Notes under the pieces: generated by a model
The model's input: the letters and a program-made list of their open reading frames with translations, nothing else
Told to the model about the DNA's origin: nothing
Database searches by the model: none
Translations under genes and position numbers: made by a program
Shown here: positions 47,673 to 56,995 of the stretch, piece by piece
Layout: every line of letters begins with the position of its first letter
Numbering within the stretch: position 1 is the first letter of the stretch
Assembly (NCBI RefSeq): GCF_028623165.1
Contig: NZ_CP117768.1
Span: 2,170,001 to 2,234,000 of the forward strand
Source: Nostoc sp. UHCC 0926
GTDB taxonomy: Bacteria > Cyanobacteriota > Cyanobacteriia > Cyanobacteriales > Nostocaceae
DNA: 64,000 bases
Direction of reading: 5' to 3'

Positions 47673-47863
47673 TTAATATAGTGCTGAACTATAATTTTCA
47701 ATTAATTTATTTGGTAAGCGCAAAATAATGCGGCGTTTGTAACGTAAAACTGTTCTTTTTTCCTCCAACTGTTGTAGGAGTCGGGGAACTGTTACTCGTG
47801 TGGCATTTAACACTTCAGCAATATCTTGATGGGTGACATTATTATCAGGGAATCTCGCTATTT
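47673..47863 (-). pseudogene. DNA-binding end of a Crp/Fnr-family regulator
   Basis: An open frame without a start reads NNVTHQDIAEVLNATRVTVPRLLQQLEEKR..., the helix-turn-helix of Crp/Fnr/NtcA-type regulators, and ends at TAA 47673. The cyclic-nucleotide-binding domain is absent upstream. One expected T (TVTR) is P here. A remnant. Confidence 0.6.
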
Positions 47864-48187
47864 ACAATGATTAAGAAACTCTAATGATTGGGATCAAAAT
47901 TTACCTGTATATCTGAAGGTGTATTCTTCTAAATCATAGCTAGGGACTAACTCCAAATCTTTTCATGGCAACAACTTCTGGTTTAAGGTATCTATCAGTG
48001 AGATAGACCAGAATTTTTCAGTTATTTATCTGTTACTTTAATTGTGCAAGTTTAAGAAAAGGTAAGCTTTTAGTAAAATATTTAGTTAACTTATTTTTAC
48101 TAATTTGGTATTTTCTGAAGACTAAGTATATAGGCGCAAATAATTATGAAGATATAGGGTGAAATGGCGCTTACTTAAGCTGAATTT
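47864..48187. other. AT-rich spacer, no gene
   Basis: Between the Crp-type remnant and the phoU terminator; nothing recognised. Confidence 0.5.
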
Positions 48188-48220
48188 AGATCCCCGACTT
48201 CTTGAAGAAGTCGGGGATCT
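48188..48220 (-). terminator. Hairpin at the end of the phosphate operon
   Basis: AGATCCCCGACTTCTT pairs with AAGAAGTCGGGGATCT. It lies 15 bases after the phoU stop. No U tract follows; this is also a frequent Nostoc palindrome. Confidence 0.65.
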
Positions 48221-48234
48221 GGGCAGCACGTCAA

Positions 48235-48903
48235 TTAAGAGCGTTGACCGGTGACAATATATGCTACTCTTTGACCAATATTAGTGGCATGATCTGCCAT
48301 GCGTTCCAGACAACGAATTGCCAGTGCCAGCAGCACAATTGGCTCGACTACCCCTGGCACATCGCGTTGTTGAGCTAAAGTCTGATAAACGCGATCGTAG
48401 GCATCGTCTACAGTATCATCTAGGTGCTTCAAACGGCGTCCACCAGCCTCATCGAAATCTCCCAAAGCCTTCAAGCTAGTTGCTAGCATCGCCTGCGCGT
48501 GAAGGGACATAGCTTCAATATCTGGCAGACACGTATGAGGCGTATAAGGAAAAATTTTAATCGCAATCTCAGCTAAATCCTCAGCATAATCGCCAATGCG
48601 CTCTAAGTCTCGCACCAATTGCATAAAGGCACTCAAGCACCGCAAATCTTGTGCTGTAGGCGCTTGCAGCGTCATAATCGCCGTACACTCTGATTCTATT
48701 TGTCTATAAAAGCGATCAATCTTTTTATCTAATCGGGGAAGTTCCTCAGCTGCTGTTAAGTTACGAGCAAATAACGCTTGGTGGCTGAGGCGAAATGATT
48801 GTTCTACCAAAGCACCCATGCGTAATACATCCCGTTCTAAGCGCCTAATGGCGCGTGCGAGTTGGGGTCTTTGAGGATTGGGAGTATAATCGACAGCTTT
48901 CAC
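48235..48903 (-). CDS. phoU: Phosphate signalling protein PhoU
   Basis: 222 residues, two three-helix bundles. The motifs DLRCLSAFMQLVRDLERIGDYAEDLAEIA and LALAIRCLERMADHATNIGQRV are the two metal-binding repeats (E/DxxxD) of PhoU. It represses phosphate-starvation signalling by linking the Pst transporter to the sensor kinase. Last gene of sphR-sphS-phoU, 28 bases after sphS. Confidence 0.95.
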   Translation of the reverse strand: MKAVDYTPNPQRPQLARAIRRLERDVLRMGALVEQSFRLSHQALFARNLTAAEELPRLDKKIDRFYRQIESECTAIMTLQAPTAQDLRCLSAFMQLVRDLERIGDYAEDLAEIAIKIFPYTPHTCLPDIEAMSLHAQAMLATSLKALGDFDEAGGRRLKHLDDTVDDAYDRVYQTLAQQRDVPGVVEPIVLLALAIRCLERMADHATNIGQRVAYIVTGQRS

Positions 48904-48931
48904 ACTTGTTGTCTCAAACGTGAAGATATTA

Positions 48932-50251
48932 TTAACTATAGTCTTGGCTTAAGGAGTTTGCCATAACTTCATGAAATTGGAGTTGCATCCACGCACCGCC
49001 AGTTTCTGGATGGTTCATAGCTTTGATTGAACCACCGTGGGCAAGAAGAATTTGCTCAACGATCGCTAAACCTAAACCATTGCCAACGATCGCCCCTATG
49101 GAGTTACTATCTTGGGGGAAATGGGTTCGCGCTTTATCTCCTCGATAAAATCGCTCAAAAACGTGGGGTAAATCTGCCTCAGAAAACCCGACTCCAGAAT
49201 CGATCAGATTTATTTCCAGGATTGGAGAAGCCGGATCATTATCCTTTGTTGATAAGATTTTTGTTTCAACGTGAATACTTGTACCAGGAGGACTGTACTT
49301 AATGCTATTGTCTAGCAAGTTGAGAAAAACCTGGTAAATACGGGCTTCATCTGCCTTAATCCAAAGATTTTCTAAGCCAGAATAAGCAAGAGATAAATGT
49401 TGGCGCTGTGCCAAGGGTTCTAGTGTTTCCCAAACAGATGCAATCAGCGATCGCAATTCTACAGCTTTGGCTTGCAATTGCATATTTGGGTTAGCTTCCA
49501 TTTGGGTAAGTTCTAACCAGCCTTGCACCAAGTTAATCAGCCGATCAACTTCTTGCATTAGGCGGTTAACCCACCGATCTAAAGGTGGTTCCAAGCGGGT
49601 TTGTAGCGTTTCTACAACCAAGCGAATCGATGTTAGCGGCGTTCTGAGTTCGTGTGCTAGATCAGAAAAAGAGCGATCGCGTATTTGATTTATATCTAAT
49701 AGGGGTTGACGATTTTCTAAAAAGACTCCCACTTGTCCATTGGGTAAAGGCAAGCTAGACGCCCGCAAAGCCAAAGATTTTATTGTTGCCATTTCTACCG
49801 CATCATCACAAGATGGATGAAATATCCATTCTCGCGTCTGTGGTTTTTGTCGGTCACGAGTTTGCTCAATTAAATGGTCAAGTTCGTAAGACCTTACCAA
49901 CTCTAGTAACAAGCGCACCTGTTCTGGTTGCCACCTTTGCAGATACAAAATTTCCTGCGCCTGCTGATTGCACCACAGCAGTTGATTTTCTTCATCCACC
50001 TGCAAATATCCCACTGGTGCAAAATCTAGTAGGTCTTGGTAAGTTTGCAATGACTGCTGCAAATCTTGTCGCTGCTGTTTCACCATCGCTATTTCCTGCC
50101 GCAACGCAGGAAATAGCAGCAGTCCCATCTTGTCAGAATGCGAGGTTAACGGTCGGAGTAAGCGCCCCAGGTAACGGTTAAGTTGAACCTGTTGCCAAAC
50201 CCAAAACCCAATGCCTACCGCTAAACCCAGAAAAAATCCCAATAAAAGCAT
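48932..50251 (-). CDS. sphS: Phosphate sensor histidine kinase SphS
   Basis: 439 residues. One N-terminal hydrophobic helix (LLLGFFLGLAVGIGFWVW), a PAS domain (about 70-150: LLDFAPVGYLQVDEENQLLWCNQ), HisKA with the phosphorylated His in FSDLAHELRTPLTSIR, and a HATPase (LLDNSIKYSPPG, DSGVGFSEADLPHVFERFYRGD, GNGLGLAIV). Same layout as PhoR/SphS. Context (sphR before, phoU after) makes the phosphate role nearly certain. 53 bases after sphR. Confidence 0.92.
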   Translation of the reverse strand: MLLLGFFLGLAVGIGFWVWQQVQLNRYLGRLLRPLTSHSDKMGLLLFPALRQEIAMVKQQRQDLQQSLQTYQDLLDFAPVGYLQVDEENQLLWCNQQAQEILYLQRWQPEQVRLLLELVRSYELDHLIEQTRDRQKPQTREWIFHPSCDDAVEMATIKSLALRASSLPLPNGQVGVFLENRQPLLDINQIRDRSFSDLAHELRTPLTSIRLVVETLQTRLEPPLDRWVNRLMQEVDRLINLVQGWLELTQMEANPNMQLQAKAVELRSLIASVWETLEPLAQRQHLSLAYSGLENLWIKADEARIYQVFLNLLDNSIKYSPPGTSIHVETKILSTKDNDPASPILEINLIDSGVGFSEADLPHVFERFYRGDKARTHFPQDSNSIGAIVGNGLGLAIVEQILLAHGGSIKAMNHPETGGAWMQLQFHEVMANSLSQDYS

Positions 50252-50304
50252 TTGAGTTGTTAGTTTCTTGGTGACTACTAAAAACTAACAACTATCCAAA
50301 CTAA

Positions 50305-51057
50305 TTATCCAAACCTATAGCCAAAACCTCGGACAGTCACAATATATTCGGGATGACTGGGGTCTTGCTCTAATTTTTCGCGCAACCACCGAATGTGAAC
50401 GTCTACGGTTTTACTATCGCCGACGAAATCTGGCCCCCAAACCTGGTCGAGCAATTGTTCCCGTGACCATACCCTACGGGCATAACTCATAAACAGTTCC
50501 AACAGGCGGAACTCTTTGGGAGAAAGATTCACCTCTTGACCACGAACCAGCACGCGACATTCTTGGGGATTCAAGGTGACATCCTTGAATTTTAATACTG
50601 GTAGTTGTGGTAAATTACTTAGACGTTGGCGGCGGAGTAAAGCGCGACAACGAGCCACTAACTCGCGCATACTAAAGGGTTTGGTCAGGTAGTCATCTGC
50701 TCCCACCTCTAACCCCAGAACACGGTCAGTTTCACTACCCTTAGCACTGAGCATTAAAATAGGTACTGGGTTTCCTTGATGACGTAGCAAACGGCAAATA
50801 TCTAACCCATTGATTTGAGGCAGCATCAAATCAAGAATGATCAGATCAAAGGGAAGTTCCCCTGAGTTGGTTTCAAAACTTTTAAGATACTCTATAGCAG
50901 ACCGCCCATCAGGGGCAGTTATCACCCGATAACCTTCCTCTTCCAGGGCTACAGCTAGCATTTCCTGGATTAATTCTTCATCTTCTACTACTAGAATACG
51001 GCTGGTTTGTCCAATATCCGTTGTGGCAGAATATTTGGTCGATTCACTGGTATACAT
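50305..51057 (-). CDS. sphR: Phosphate response regulator SphR (OmpR/PhoB family)
   Basis: 250 residues from ATG 51057. The receiver domain (about 20-145) has the acidic pair VEDEE and the phosphorylated Asp in LIILDLMLP, then KPF. The winged-helix domain ends RWLREKLEQDPSHPEYIVTVRGFGYRF. First gene of sphR-sphS-phoU. A TTG 36 bases upstream would add 12 residues and is less likely. Confidence 0.92.
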   Translation of the reverse strand: MYTSESTKYSATTDIGQTSRILVVEDEELIQEMLAVALEEEGYRVITAPDGRSAIEYLKSFETNSGELPFDLIILDLMLPQINGLDICRLLRHQGNPVPILMLSAKGSETDRVLGLEVGADDYLTKPFSMRELVARCRALLRRQRLSNLPQLPVLKFKDVTLNPQECRVLVRGQEVNLSPKEFRLLELFMSYARRVWSREQLLDQVWGPDFVGDSKTVDVHIRWLREKLEQDPSHPEYIVTVRGFGYRFG

Positions 51058-51093
51058 TGATATCACAAAAGTCGGGGACTGTGCTTGTATCAA

Positions 51094-51658
51094 TTAAAAT
51101 GATTTAATCTATTATGTCGCCTTAGTGCAACCGTGCTTCTACTAGGGTTTATTCTTTTAGATTTTCTTTACAAAAAGTAATATATACCACAGCACCCTTC
51201 TAAATCATAATCTCTGTGGCTGCAAGCTTCTAATAGTCTTTTAATTAAGGACTTTGGTTGTCTTGACAAGAGCAGATTAGGTTAGGTATATTTATTATAG
51301 TACAAAAATACTATATCTCTTGGTGAAAGCTTATAGTGCTTCTCGTTTGTATGGAATACACTCCAACCTCTCTACTTAAAGGAGAGAAGCTTTGAATCTT
51401 ACTCCCCTTTCCAATAAGGGAAGGGGCTGTTATTGTTAGGTTTCTATTAGACTCAACTGAGAAACGCTATATACCTGAAAAGCAGAAAGACACAGGCGTG
51501 GAAAATTCTTACCCCACCTAAGTGTAAGATGTTGGTTATTTCAGTATTTCCACTGGGTTAAAAATGTTTATTCAAAGGCTACCCTGATGTCTGCATAGGG
51601 TAGTCCTTGAGTATGGCTTGCTACCCCATAAATCATTGCTATTGAAGGGAGTTGGAAG
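51094..51658. other. Divergent intergenic region between sphR and the coiled-coil genes
   Basis: No gene. A TTAGGTTAGG at about 51279-51288 reads CCTAACCTAA on the sphR strand, similar to half of a cyanobacterial Pho box (CTTAACCT direct repeats); only one short block is seen. A hairpin CCCCTTTCC/GGGAAGGGG is at 51404-51426. Confidence 0.4.
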
Positions 51659-52642
51659 ATGACTACAGTTGGAGTCAAGGACAGCAAACAACAACTAATG
51701 CAAGCATTTCAACAAATTATTATTCAAAGAAAAAAGCTGGAATCTAAAATAGCAACTAAACAAGAGGAAGCAGATAAGGCAAAAAGTCAAGAAATTTTGC
51801 AAGCAGCTTCTGCATATACAGTTGATAGTATTGTCAAAGGTTTAGCTGATTTACAATTGGAGTTTGGTAGTATTCTCAACGCATTATCTGAAAAACTAGC
51901 TCAGGAAAACTCTAAGTTAGATGAATTAAACCGAGCTATAGAAATTGAAACTCAACGCCTACAAGAGCTTCAACAAATCAGAGTTATAGCGGATACTCTA
52001 GACATTTTAAGTCAAGAACACCAAGAAAAATTAAAAACCCTAGAACAAGATACTATCAGTAAAAGGGAAGTACTAGAGAAAGAAATTACAATCAGGCGGA
52101 AAGAATGGCAAAAAGAACAAGCAGAGTATGAAGAAAAACTTCAAGCATATAATGATTTATTAGCTAAAGATCGCCACCAAGAAGAAGAAGAATCTCAGTA
52201 TAAGTTAGAAACTACTCGTAAACTCAATACAGATAGCTACGAAGCGATAAAACGCCAACAACAAAGGGAAATACAAGAAAATTCTCAAAAGAAAGAGAAA
52301 GATTGGGCAGAACGAGAAAAGATATTCACTGAACGCCAACCACTCTTTGGAGACTATCAACAAAAAGTAGCTACATTTCCTAATGAACTAGAAGAAGCCG
52401 TTAAGAAAGCTAGAGAAGAGGCAATTAAAGAAACAAGTCAAAAAGCTAAAATTGAAGCTGATTTATTTGAAAAAGAATGGGAATCTAACAAACAGAGTTA
52501 TGAACAAAAAATTCAATCTCTGGAAGAAAAAATTAAGAAACAGTCTGAGCAAATAGAAGGTATTTCTGCTCAATTGCAAACTGCATTAAAACAAGCACAA
52601 GACTTAGCTATGAGGGCTTTTGGTAGTTCCAATACTAAATAG
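51659..52642 (+). CDS. Coiled-coil-rich protein, first of a tandem pair
   Basis: 327 residues, almost all coiled coil: an early hinge SYTVDSIVKGLADLQLEFGSIL, then long Glu/Lys/Gln heptads to the end. No membrane segment or signal. Its order of segments (YKLETTRKLNTDSYEAIKRQQQ, DWAEREKIF, VATFPNELEEAVKKAREE, LQTALKQAQDLAMRAF) is repeated in the next gene. In Anabaena two adjacent coiled-coil proteins (Alr4504/Alr4505, LfiA/LfiB) form filaments together; this pair may be homologous, but that is from memory of the arrangement. Confidence 0.75.
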   Translation: MTTVGVKDSKQQLMQAFQQIIIQRKKLESKIATKQEEADKAKSQEILQAASAYTVDSIVKGLADLQLEFGSILNALSEKLAQENSKLDELNRAIEIETQRLQELQQIRVIADTLDILSQEHQEKLKTLEQDTISKREVLEKEITIRRKEWQKEQAEYEEKLQAYNDLLAKDRHQEEEESQYKLETTRKLNTDSYEAIKRQQQREIQENSQKKEKDWAEREKIFTERQPLFGDYQQKVATFPNELEEAVKKAREEAIKETSQKAKIEADLFEKEWESNKQSYEQKIQSLEEKIKKQSEQIEGISAQLQTALKQAQDLAMRAFGSSNTK

Positions 52643-52700
52643 TTATAAGTCTGTATTGTAGCATACTAATCATTTTTAATTCCTGAAGAGGAGATTTATT

Positions 52701-53780
52701 GTGGTGCTAAAAAAACCGACTGATAAGAACACTAAAGTAGAAATTATTCAGGCGTATGAGGAGTTAAATAAAGAAAAAGCTGCGCTGAAATCAGAGCTTG
52801 GTAAAATTGTTAAAGAAAACCAGCTTGGAACTAAAGAACAGCCTAAATTAGAACAAAAAATAGCTATGAATCAGCTTTCTAGTGTCCAACAAAAAATGAA
52901 CAATACAATTGAAAGCTTGGCAAAGATTCAATTAGGTTTTGGTAGTGCTGCTAATGAATTATCCGAGCAGCTAACCATAAAAGCCTCTAAATTAGAAGAA
53001 ATAAGGAGAACTTTAGAAGAAGAAATTCAACAATTAGCACAGTTGCACAATTTGGAAATTTCTGATGATATCTTGGACACTCTCATCCAAGCTTCTGAAG
53101 ATAATACTAAAGCTTATCAGGAAGAATATAGCCAGCGTTCTGAAGTGTTATTCCAAGAAATACTAGAGCAAAGGAATACTTGGGGAAAAGAACAAGAGGA
53201 ACAGCAACGGGCGATAAAAGAACAGAATGAAAACTCGAATAAAACTCGACAACGCGATGCATCAGAGTATAAATATAATTTAGAACTCCAGCGGCAACTA
53301 GGAAGTGACGAATACGAACAAGAGCAGAAAGCACTATATAAGCAATTGGAAGAATTACTACAAGTAACAGAAAAACAATGGGCTGAACGGGAGAAAGCAA
53401 TTTCTGAGAGAGAGAAACAATTTGAAGAATTAAAAGCCAAGGTAGAGGCTTTTCCGAAAGACAAAGAAGCAGCTATAAAAAAAGCTACAGAAGAAGGCAA
53501 AGGCATCGCCCACTACCAAGCTAAAGTAAAATCAGATTTATATTCTAAGGAAGTGGAAGGGCAAAAGCGTTTCTATGAACAAAGACTGCAATCTCTAGAA
53601 CAAACTATTACTAATCAAGAGACTCGGATTCAAAATCTTTCTAAACAACTTGAATCTGCTCTCAAACAAGTTCAAGATTTGGCAGTTAAAGCTATTGAAG
53701 GTACTTCAAATGTTAATTCATATCAGGCAATCAAAGAAATAGCTTTAGAACAAGCGAAGACTCAAGCGAAAAACAAATAA
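52701..53780 (+). CDS. Coiled-coil-rich protein, second of a tandem pair
   Basis: 359 residues. Starts at GTG 52701 after GAAGAGGAG. Same layout as its neighbour: NTIESLAKIQLGFGSAANEL, YKYNLELQRQLGSDEYEQEQ, QWAEREKAI, VEAFPKDKEAAIKKATEEG, LESALKQVQDLAVKAIEG, so the two are paralogues from a tandem duplication, 58 bases apart and co-oriented. Likely hetero-oligomerise; a cytoskeleton-like role is inferred. Confidence 0.75.
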   Translation: MVLKKPTDKNTKVEIIQAYEELNKEKAALKSELGKIVKENQLGTKEQPKLEQKIAMNQLSSVQQKMNNTIESLAKIQLGFGSAANELSEQLTIKASKLEEIRRTLEEEIQQLAQLHNLEISDDILDTLIQASEDNTKAYQEEYSQRSEVLFQEILEQRNTWGKEQEEQQRAIKEQNENSNKTRQRDASEYKYNLELQRQLGSDEYEQEQKALYKQLEELLQVTEKQWAEREKAISEREKQFEELKAKVEAFPKDKEAAIKKATEEGKGIAHYQAKVKSDLYSKEVEGQKRFYEQRLQSLEQTITNQETRIQNLSKQLESALKQVQDLAVKAIEGTSNVNSYQAIKEIALEQAKTQAKNK

Positions 53781-53841
53781 GCTGATTTCTTCTTGATGAG
53801 AATTGTAGAGACTTAATTTAATTTAAGTCTCTACAAGGAAC

Positions 53842-54092
53842 TATAGCAGTTCTAAATGATTTATGAAATTCTCTGTTTATTTTCTTCTCTTCTCTACCAG
53901 ACGCTACACGTTGGCGACGGACACTTTCCTCAAAGGGGGAAACCCCCGCACAGAAGTGTCCTCCTCTTGGCGGTAGCCTGCGGCAAGCCCTCCGGGTTCA
54001 GCAGTCGCTCATGGGGGAAACCCCCAAGACCGCGCTGCTTCACCGCTGCGCGTCTACGATAGTTTTGACAACTCAAATAGGATTACTATATA
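53842..54092. repeat. MITE, copy 2, with inserted GC-rich repeats
   Basis: Ends TATAGCAGTTCTAAATGA and CTCAAATAGGATTACTATATA. The left 50 bases match the inverted right arm of the copy at 42492-42652 (AAATGATTTATGAAATTCTC and TTCTCTTCTCTAC). The centre holds a long GC-rich hairpin repeat. Confidence 0.8.
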
Positions 54093-54099
54093 ACGCTTT

Positions 54100-54216
54100 T
54101 TATTCGGTTTTACTTGGTTTTTTGATGTCTGGAGGAGGTTGTGGTTTCTTTTTCTTTGTTCCAATAGCCTGTGTTAACTTAAATGCTTGGTTGGAATTTG
54201 GTTCTTGAGTAGACAT
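54100..54216 (-). CDS. Possible small basic protein, 38 aa
   Basis: MSTQEPNSNQAFKLTQAIGT then KKKKPQPPPDIKKPSKTE. No clear ribosome site; the stop is eight bases from the MITE end. Could be a real short protein or chance. Confidence 0.3.
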   Translation of the reverse strand: MSTQEPNSNQAFKLTQAIGTKKKKPQPPPDIKKPSKTE

Positions 54217-54617
54217 AAGACTAAATTTTTAAATCTACGACAATATTATCTACACCACGGGTATTGGAGATTACAGAAATATATTACAGAAAATTTGAGT
54301 TTAACCAAAAAAAGTTAGTAGATAATGTTACCCCTGTAGGAACCTTCAGTTTTAAGGGGATAAATACAAATCTTAATATATGAGTCAGCGATCGCTTGGT
54401 GGCTGGATAAAATAGGTAATGTTACATGATATCTGGGAATACTGACCATACGGCTTAATCCTTAACACCTAAGTATTTAGGTTTCCCACTAGGAAAGACA
54501 ATAGAAACTCGTCTATGTGGTGAGGATGCTATCAATCACAAATACGTTCTTGAGGATCATTACCAAAAATTTCGTTCTACCCAACCTACATTTATCAGTA
54601 TTTAACCAAACTTGATA
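54217..54617. other. Intergenic region, no gene found
   Basis: AT-rich; only weak hairpins. Holds no recognised feature. Confidence 0.5.
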
Positions 54618-55268
54618 TTACTGCGCTAATGCTTCACGTACCCACTGCCTAAATCCTCGTCGCGCTGTACTAGATCCTTCTGTCAAGCTGAATTGTAAAA
54701 ACTGCAATATTCCCTCAATCACAGGTAAATTTCCAAATGTAGGACTAGTTTCCATCTCAACGTATTTTGCTTGATTTAAGATAAAAACTTGTAACTTGCC
54801 ATTTCCGTAACACCAAAGTTCAGGTACACCCAACGCTAGATAAGCACTAAGCTGGGTCTTTGAGGTAACATCGATTTCAATTGCTAAATCTGGTAGTGGG
54901 TCAACTGACAAATCTAACCGTCGCTTGCCGATCATTTGGCGAGCATTTTGGATATAAAAACAGGTATCCGGTTCTATACCTGCTGCCATTTGCGATCGCT
55001 TAAATGTTGTCGAGCCGTAAGGTTCCCAGTCAACTTCTAACTCATCAAGTAGGATTTTAACCATGTCGCCGATTAATTCTTTATCAACTTCATGTTCTGG
55101 TGAAGGTATCCGAATCTCTAACACCCCTTGATAGTAAGCAACTCGTGCAGCGCGATGTTCTCCAAGTTCCTCTAGAATTGCTTCAAACTCTGCCCAACTA
55201 ATCTCGCGCAATGTCAAACACTGCCCTGGTTGAACGTCGATTTGGCGCAGTTGCAGTGTCACAACCAT
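54618..55268 (-). CDS. Uma2-family (DUF820) endonuclease
   Basis: 216 residues from ATG 55268, which has GGAGG five bases upstream (a longer frame to 55289 starts inside this site). The PD-(D/E)xK core is visible: GIEPDTCFY, then DLAIEIDVTSK (D...E-x-D-x-x-S-K) and a conserved YLALGVPELWCY. This family is greatly expanded in cyanobacteria; its biological role is not established. Confidence 0.88.
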   Translation of the reverse strand: MVVTLQLRQIDVQPGQCLTLREISWAEFEAILEELGEHRAARVAYYQGVLEIRIPSPEHEVDKELIGDMVKILLDELEVDWEPYGSTTFKRSQMAAGIEPDTCFYIQNARQMIGKRRLDLSVDPLPDLAIEIDVTSKTQLSAYLALGVPELWCYGNGKLQVFILNQAKYVEMETSPTFGNLPVIEGILQFLQFSLTEGSSTARRGFRQWVREALAQ

Positions 55269-55387
55269 TTCATCCTCCGTACCGTTCACTGTTTAGCTAA
55301 AACAAATAGCCAGACTGGTTAAGAAAGCCACCTCTGGACTCGATACTTCGAGTCAGTGTGTAGATATCACCAAATACACAGAAAATG

Positions 55388-56161
55388 TCAAGCAAAAGTA
55401 GAAAAACCTAGATTGGGTGGAATATCCTGAATCCGCCCAGGGCCGATCGCTCGTAATGCTTCTTTGAGTAAAATATCCCCAGTATACAAGGCACGTCCGA
55501 CAATCACACCAGTTACACCTTGAGGTTCTAAAGCCAATAAACTCAACAAATTGGTGACAGAACTTACCCCGCCAGAAGCAATTATCGGAATGGAAATTAC
55601 CGCTGCAAGTTCTTGCAAAGCTTCAAAATTGGGGCCTGTGAGTGTACCATCACGCTGGATATCTGTGTAAATGATCGCGGCTGCGCCCAATTCTTGCATT
55701 TGTACAGCCAGTTGGGTTGCTAAAACTTCCGAGGTTTCTAACCAACCGCGAGTTGCTACTCGGCCATTACGGGCATCAATGCCAATAATAATCTGTCCAG
55801 GAAACTCTTCACAGAGTTGTTGCACTAGCTGAGGTTGTTCTACAGCGATGGTTCCGAGAATTGCCCACTGTACGCCTAGATTGAATAATTGTTGCACGCT
55901 GGTGCGATCGCGCAATCCTCCACCAATTTCAATGGGTACTGACACCGCATGAGCGATCGCTTCTATTGCCCCCAGGTTTACTATTTTACCTGCCTTAGCA
56001 CCATCTAAATCAACTATGTGTAATCTAGTAGCACCCTGATCTACCCACTGTTTGGCAACATCAGCAGGATTTTCGCTAAAAACTTGCGAGCGATCGTAGT
56101 CTCCCTGATACAGTCGCACACACCGACCTTCTAGTAAATCAATCGCTGGAATTACATCCAT
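55388..56161 (-). CDS. hisA: Phosphoribosylformimino-AICAR ribonucleotide isomerase
   Basis: 257 residues, a (beta/alpha)8 barrel. It isomerises ProFAR to PRFAR in histidine synthesis. [64 protein letters not shown] and IIASGGVSS are all present, including both catalytic aspartates (D8, D-I-Q-R-D-G-T). Confidence 0.97.
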   Translation of the reverse strand: MDVIPAIDLLEGRCVRLYQGDYDRSQVFSENPADVAKQWVDQGATRLHIVDLDGAKAGKIVNLGAIEAIAHAVSVPIEIGGGLRDRTSVQQLFNLGVQWAILGTIAVEQPQLVQQLCEEFPGQIIIGIDARNGRVATRGWLETSEVLATQLAVQMQELGAAAIIYTDIQRDGTLTGPNFEALQELAAVISIPIIASGGVSSVTNLLSLLALEPQGVTGVIVGRALYTGDILLKEALRAIGPGRIQDIPPNLGFSTFA

Positions 56162-56215
56162 TTACTTGTTCCTCATAATTCAATGCAATCAAACTGCTAG
56201 CTATAGCTGAACTTA

Positions 56216-56515
56216 CTATTTTTCATTTTTCATTTTTAATTGCCTTACAGCTTGCCCAAAACCCACCACAAGCAAGATGTTAGAAAGGGTCAAAAATACT
56301 TCTGCACCGCCGTGCAACCAATCTACATTGGCCAAAGACTTGCCATAATGCAATACAGCATAAATACCCACCGGGATGGTGACGCCAACAAAGACGAGAG
56401 TGCCGTAAAACCCATATAGCGCCAAACGCGGCATTTGCGGACTGCGGCTGATAAACCACAAGAAACCCAAGTAGGGAAACAGTGAAAGCGCAAATAGGGT
56501 TTCTTTAGAAATCAT
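56216..56515 (-). CDS. DUF3593 membrane protein
   Basis: 99 residues with three hydrophobic helices. FALSLFPYLGFLWFISRSPQMPRLALYGFYGTLVFVGVTIP and GAEVFLTLSNILLVVGF match the DUF3593 family of cyanobacteria and plastids. Its ATG overlaps the stop of the preceding DUF2499 gene (ATGA at 56512-56515), so they are co-translated. Confidence 0.85.
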   Translation of the reverse strand: MISKETLFALSLFPYLGFLWFISRSPQMPRLALYGFYGTLVFVGVTIPVGIYAVLHYGKSLANVDWLHGGAEVFLTLSNILLVVGFGQAVRQLKMKNEK

Positions 56516-56847
56516 TGCTCTGATTTAATAGGTTTTGGTTCAACAGTGTCAGGAGATTTGGTAGAACGCCAAATCAAAAACGCCGCTGCCCAAAGCGTAA
56601 AATTACCAATTAATGTCATGGTAGCTTGCAGCGTTACCAGCCATTCTAAAGATTCGGCATTGTCAAAATAATGCCAGGTACAGGCACACATGGCGCTGAC
56701 TAAAGCTGGTAACATGGCAAGGGATAAGCCCCACCAATTGCGATTACCAGTAAGTTCGCCATAAGTCCAAATTAACCAAATGGCGACAATCCACTCAATA
56801 ACGCTAGAAACATGAATAATCCAGGTGGGAATCGATAGAGTGTGCAT
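56512..56847 (-). CDS. DUF2499 membrane protein
   Basis: 111 residues, three helices. SIPTWIIHVSSVIEWIVAIWLIWTYGE and GLSLAMLPALVSAMCACTWHYFDN match DUF2499, which in oxygenic phototrophs is regularly next to DUF3593. The conserved linkage implies a shared membrane function in photosynthetic organisms; not known which. Overlaps the next gene by four bases. Confidence 0.85.
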   Translation of the reverse strand: MHTLSIPTWIIHVSSVIEWIVAIWLIWTYGELTGNRNWWGLSLAMLPALVSAMCACTWHYFDNAESLEWLVTLQATMTLIGNFTLWAAAFLIWRSTKSPDTVEPKPIKSEQ

Positions 56848-56853
56848 AAGAAA

Positions 56854-56995
56854 GTTAGGAGTTAGGAGAGACGCGATTAATCGCGTCTGTACAAGAGTTA
56901 GGAGTTAGGAGTAGAGACGCGATTAATCCCGTCTGTACAGGATTCAGGAGTTAGGAGTAGAGACGCGATTAATCCCGTCTCTACAGGAGTTAGGA
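56854..56995. repeat. Three-copy repeat with internal palindrome
   Basis: GTTAGGAGTTAGGAG alternates three times with the palindrome AGACGCGATTAATCGCGTCT (ATCCCGTCT in copies 2 and 3). Each unit can fold as a hairpin. It lies within seven bases of the DUF2499 start codon, so it is inside the leader. Confidence 0.9.

Noticed and set aside
53856..54208. Two short plus-strand ORFs after the coiled-coil genes
   Set aside because: They lie within the MITE and its GC-rich insert, are rich in Arg/Pro/Ser and have no ribosome site.
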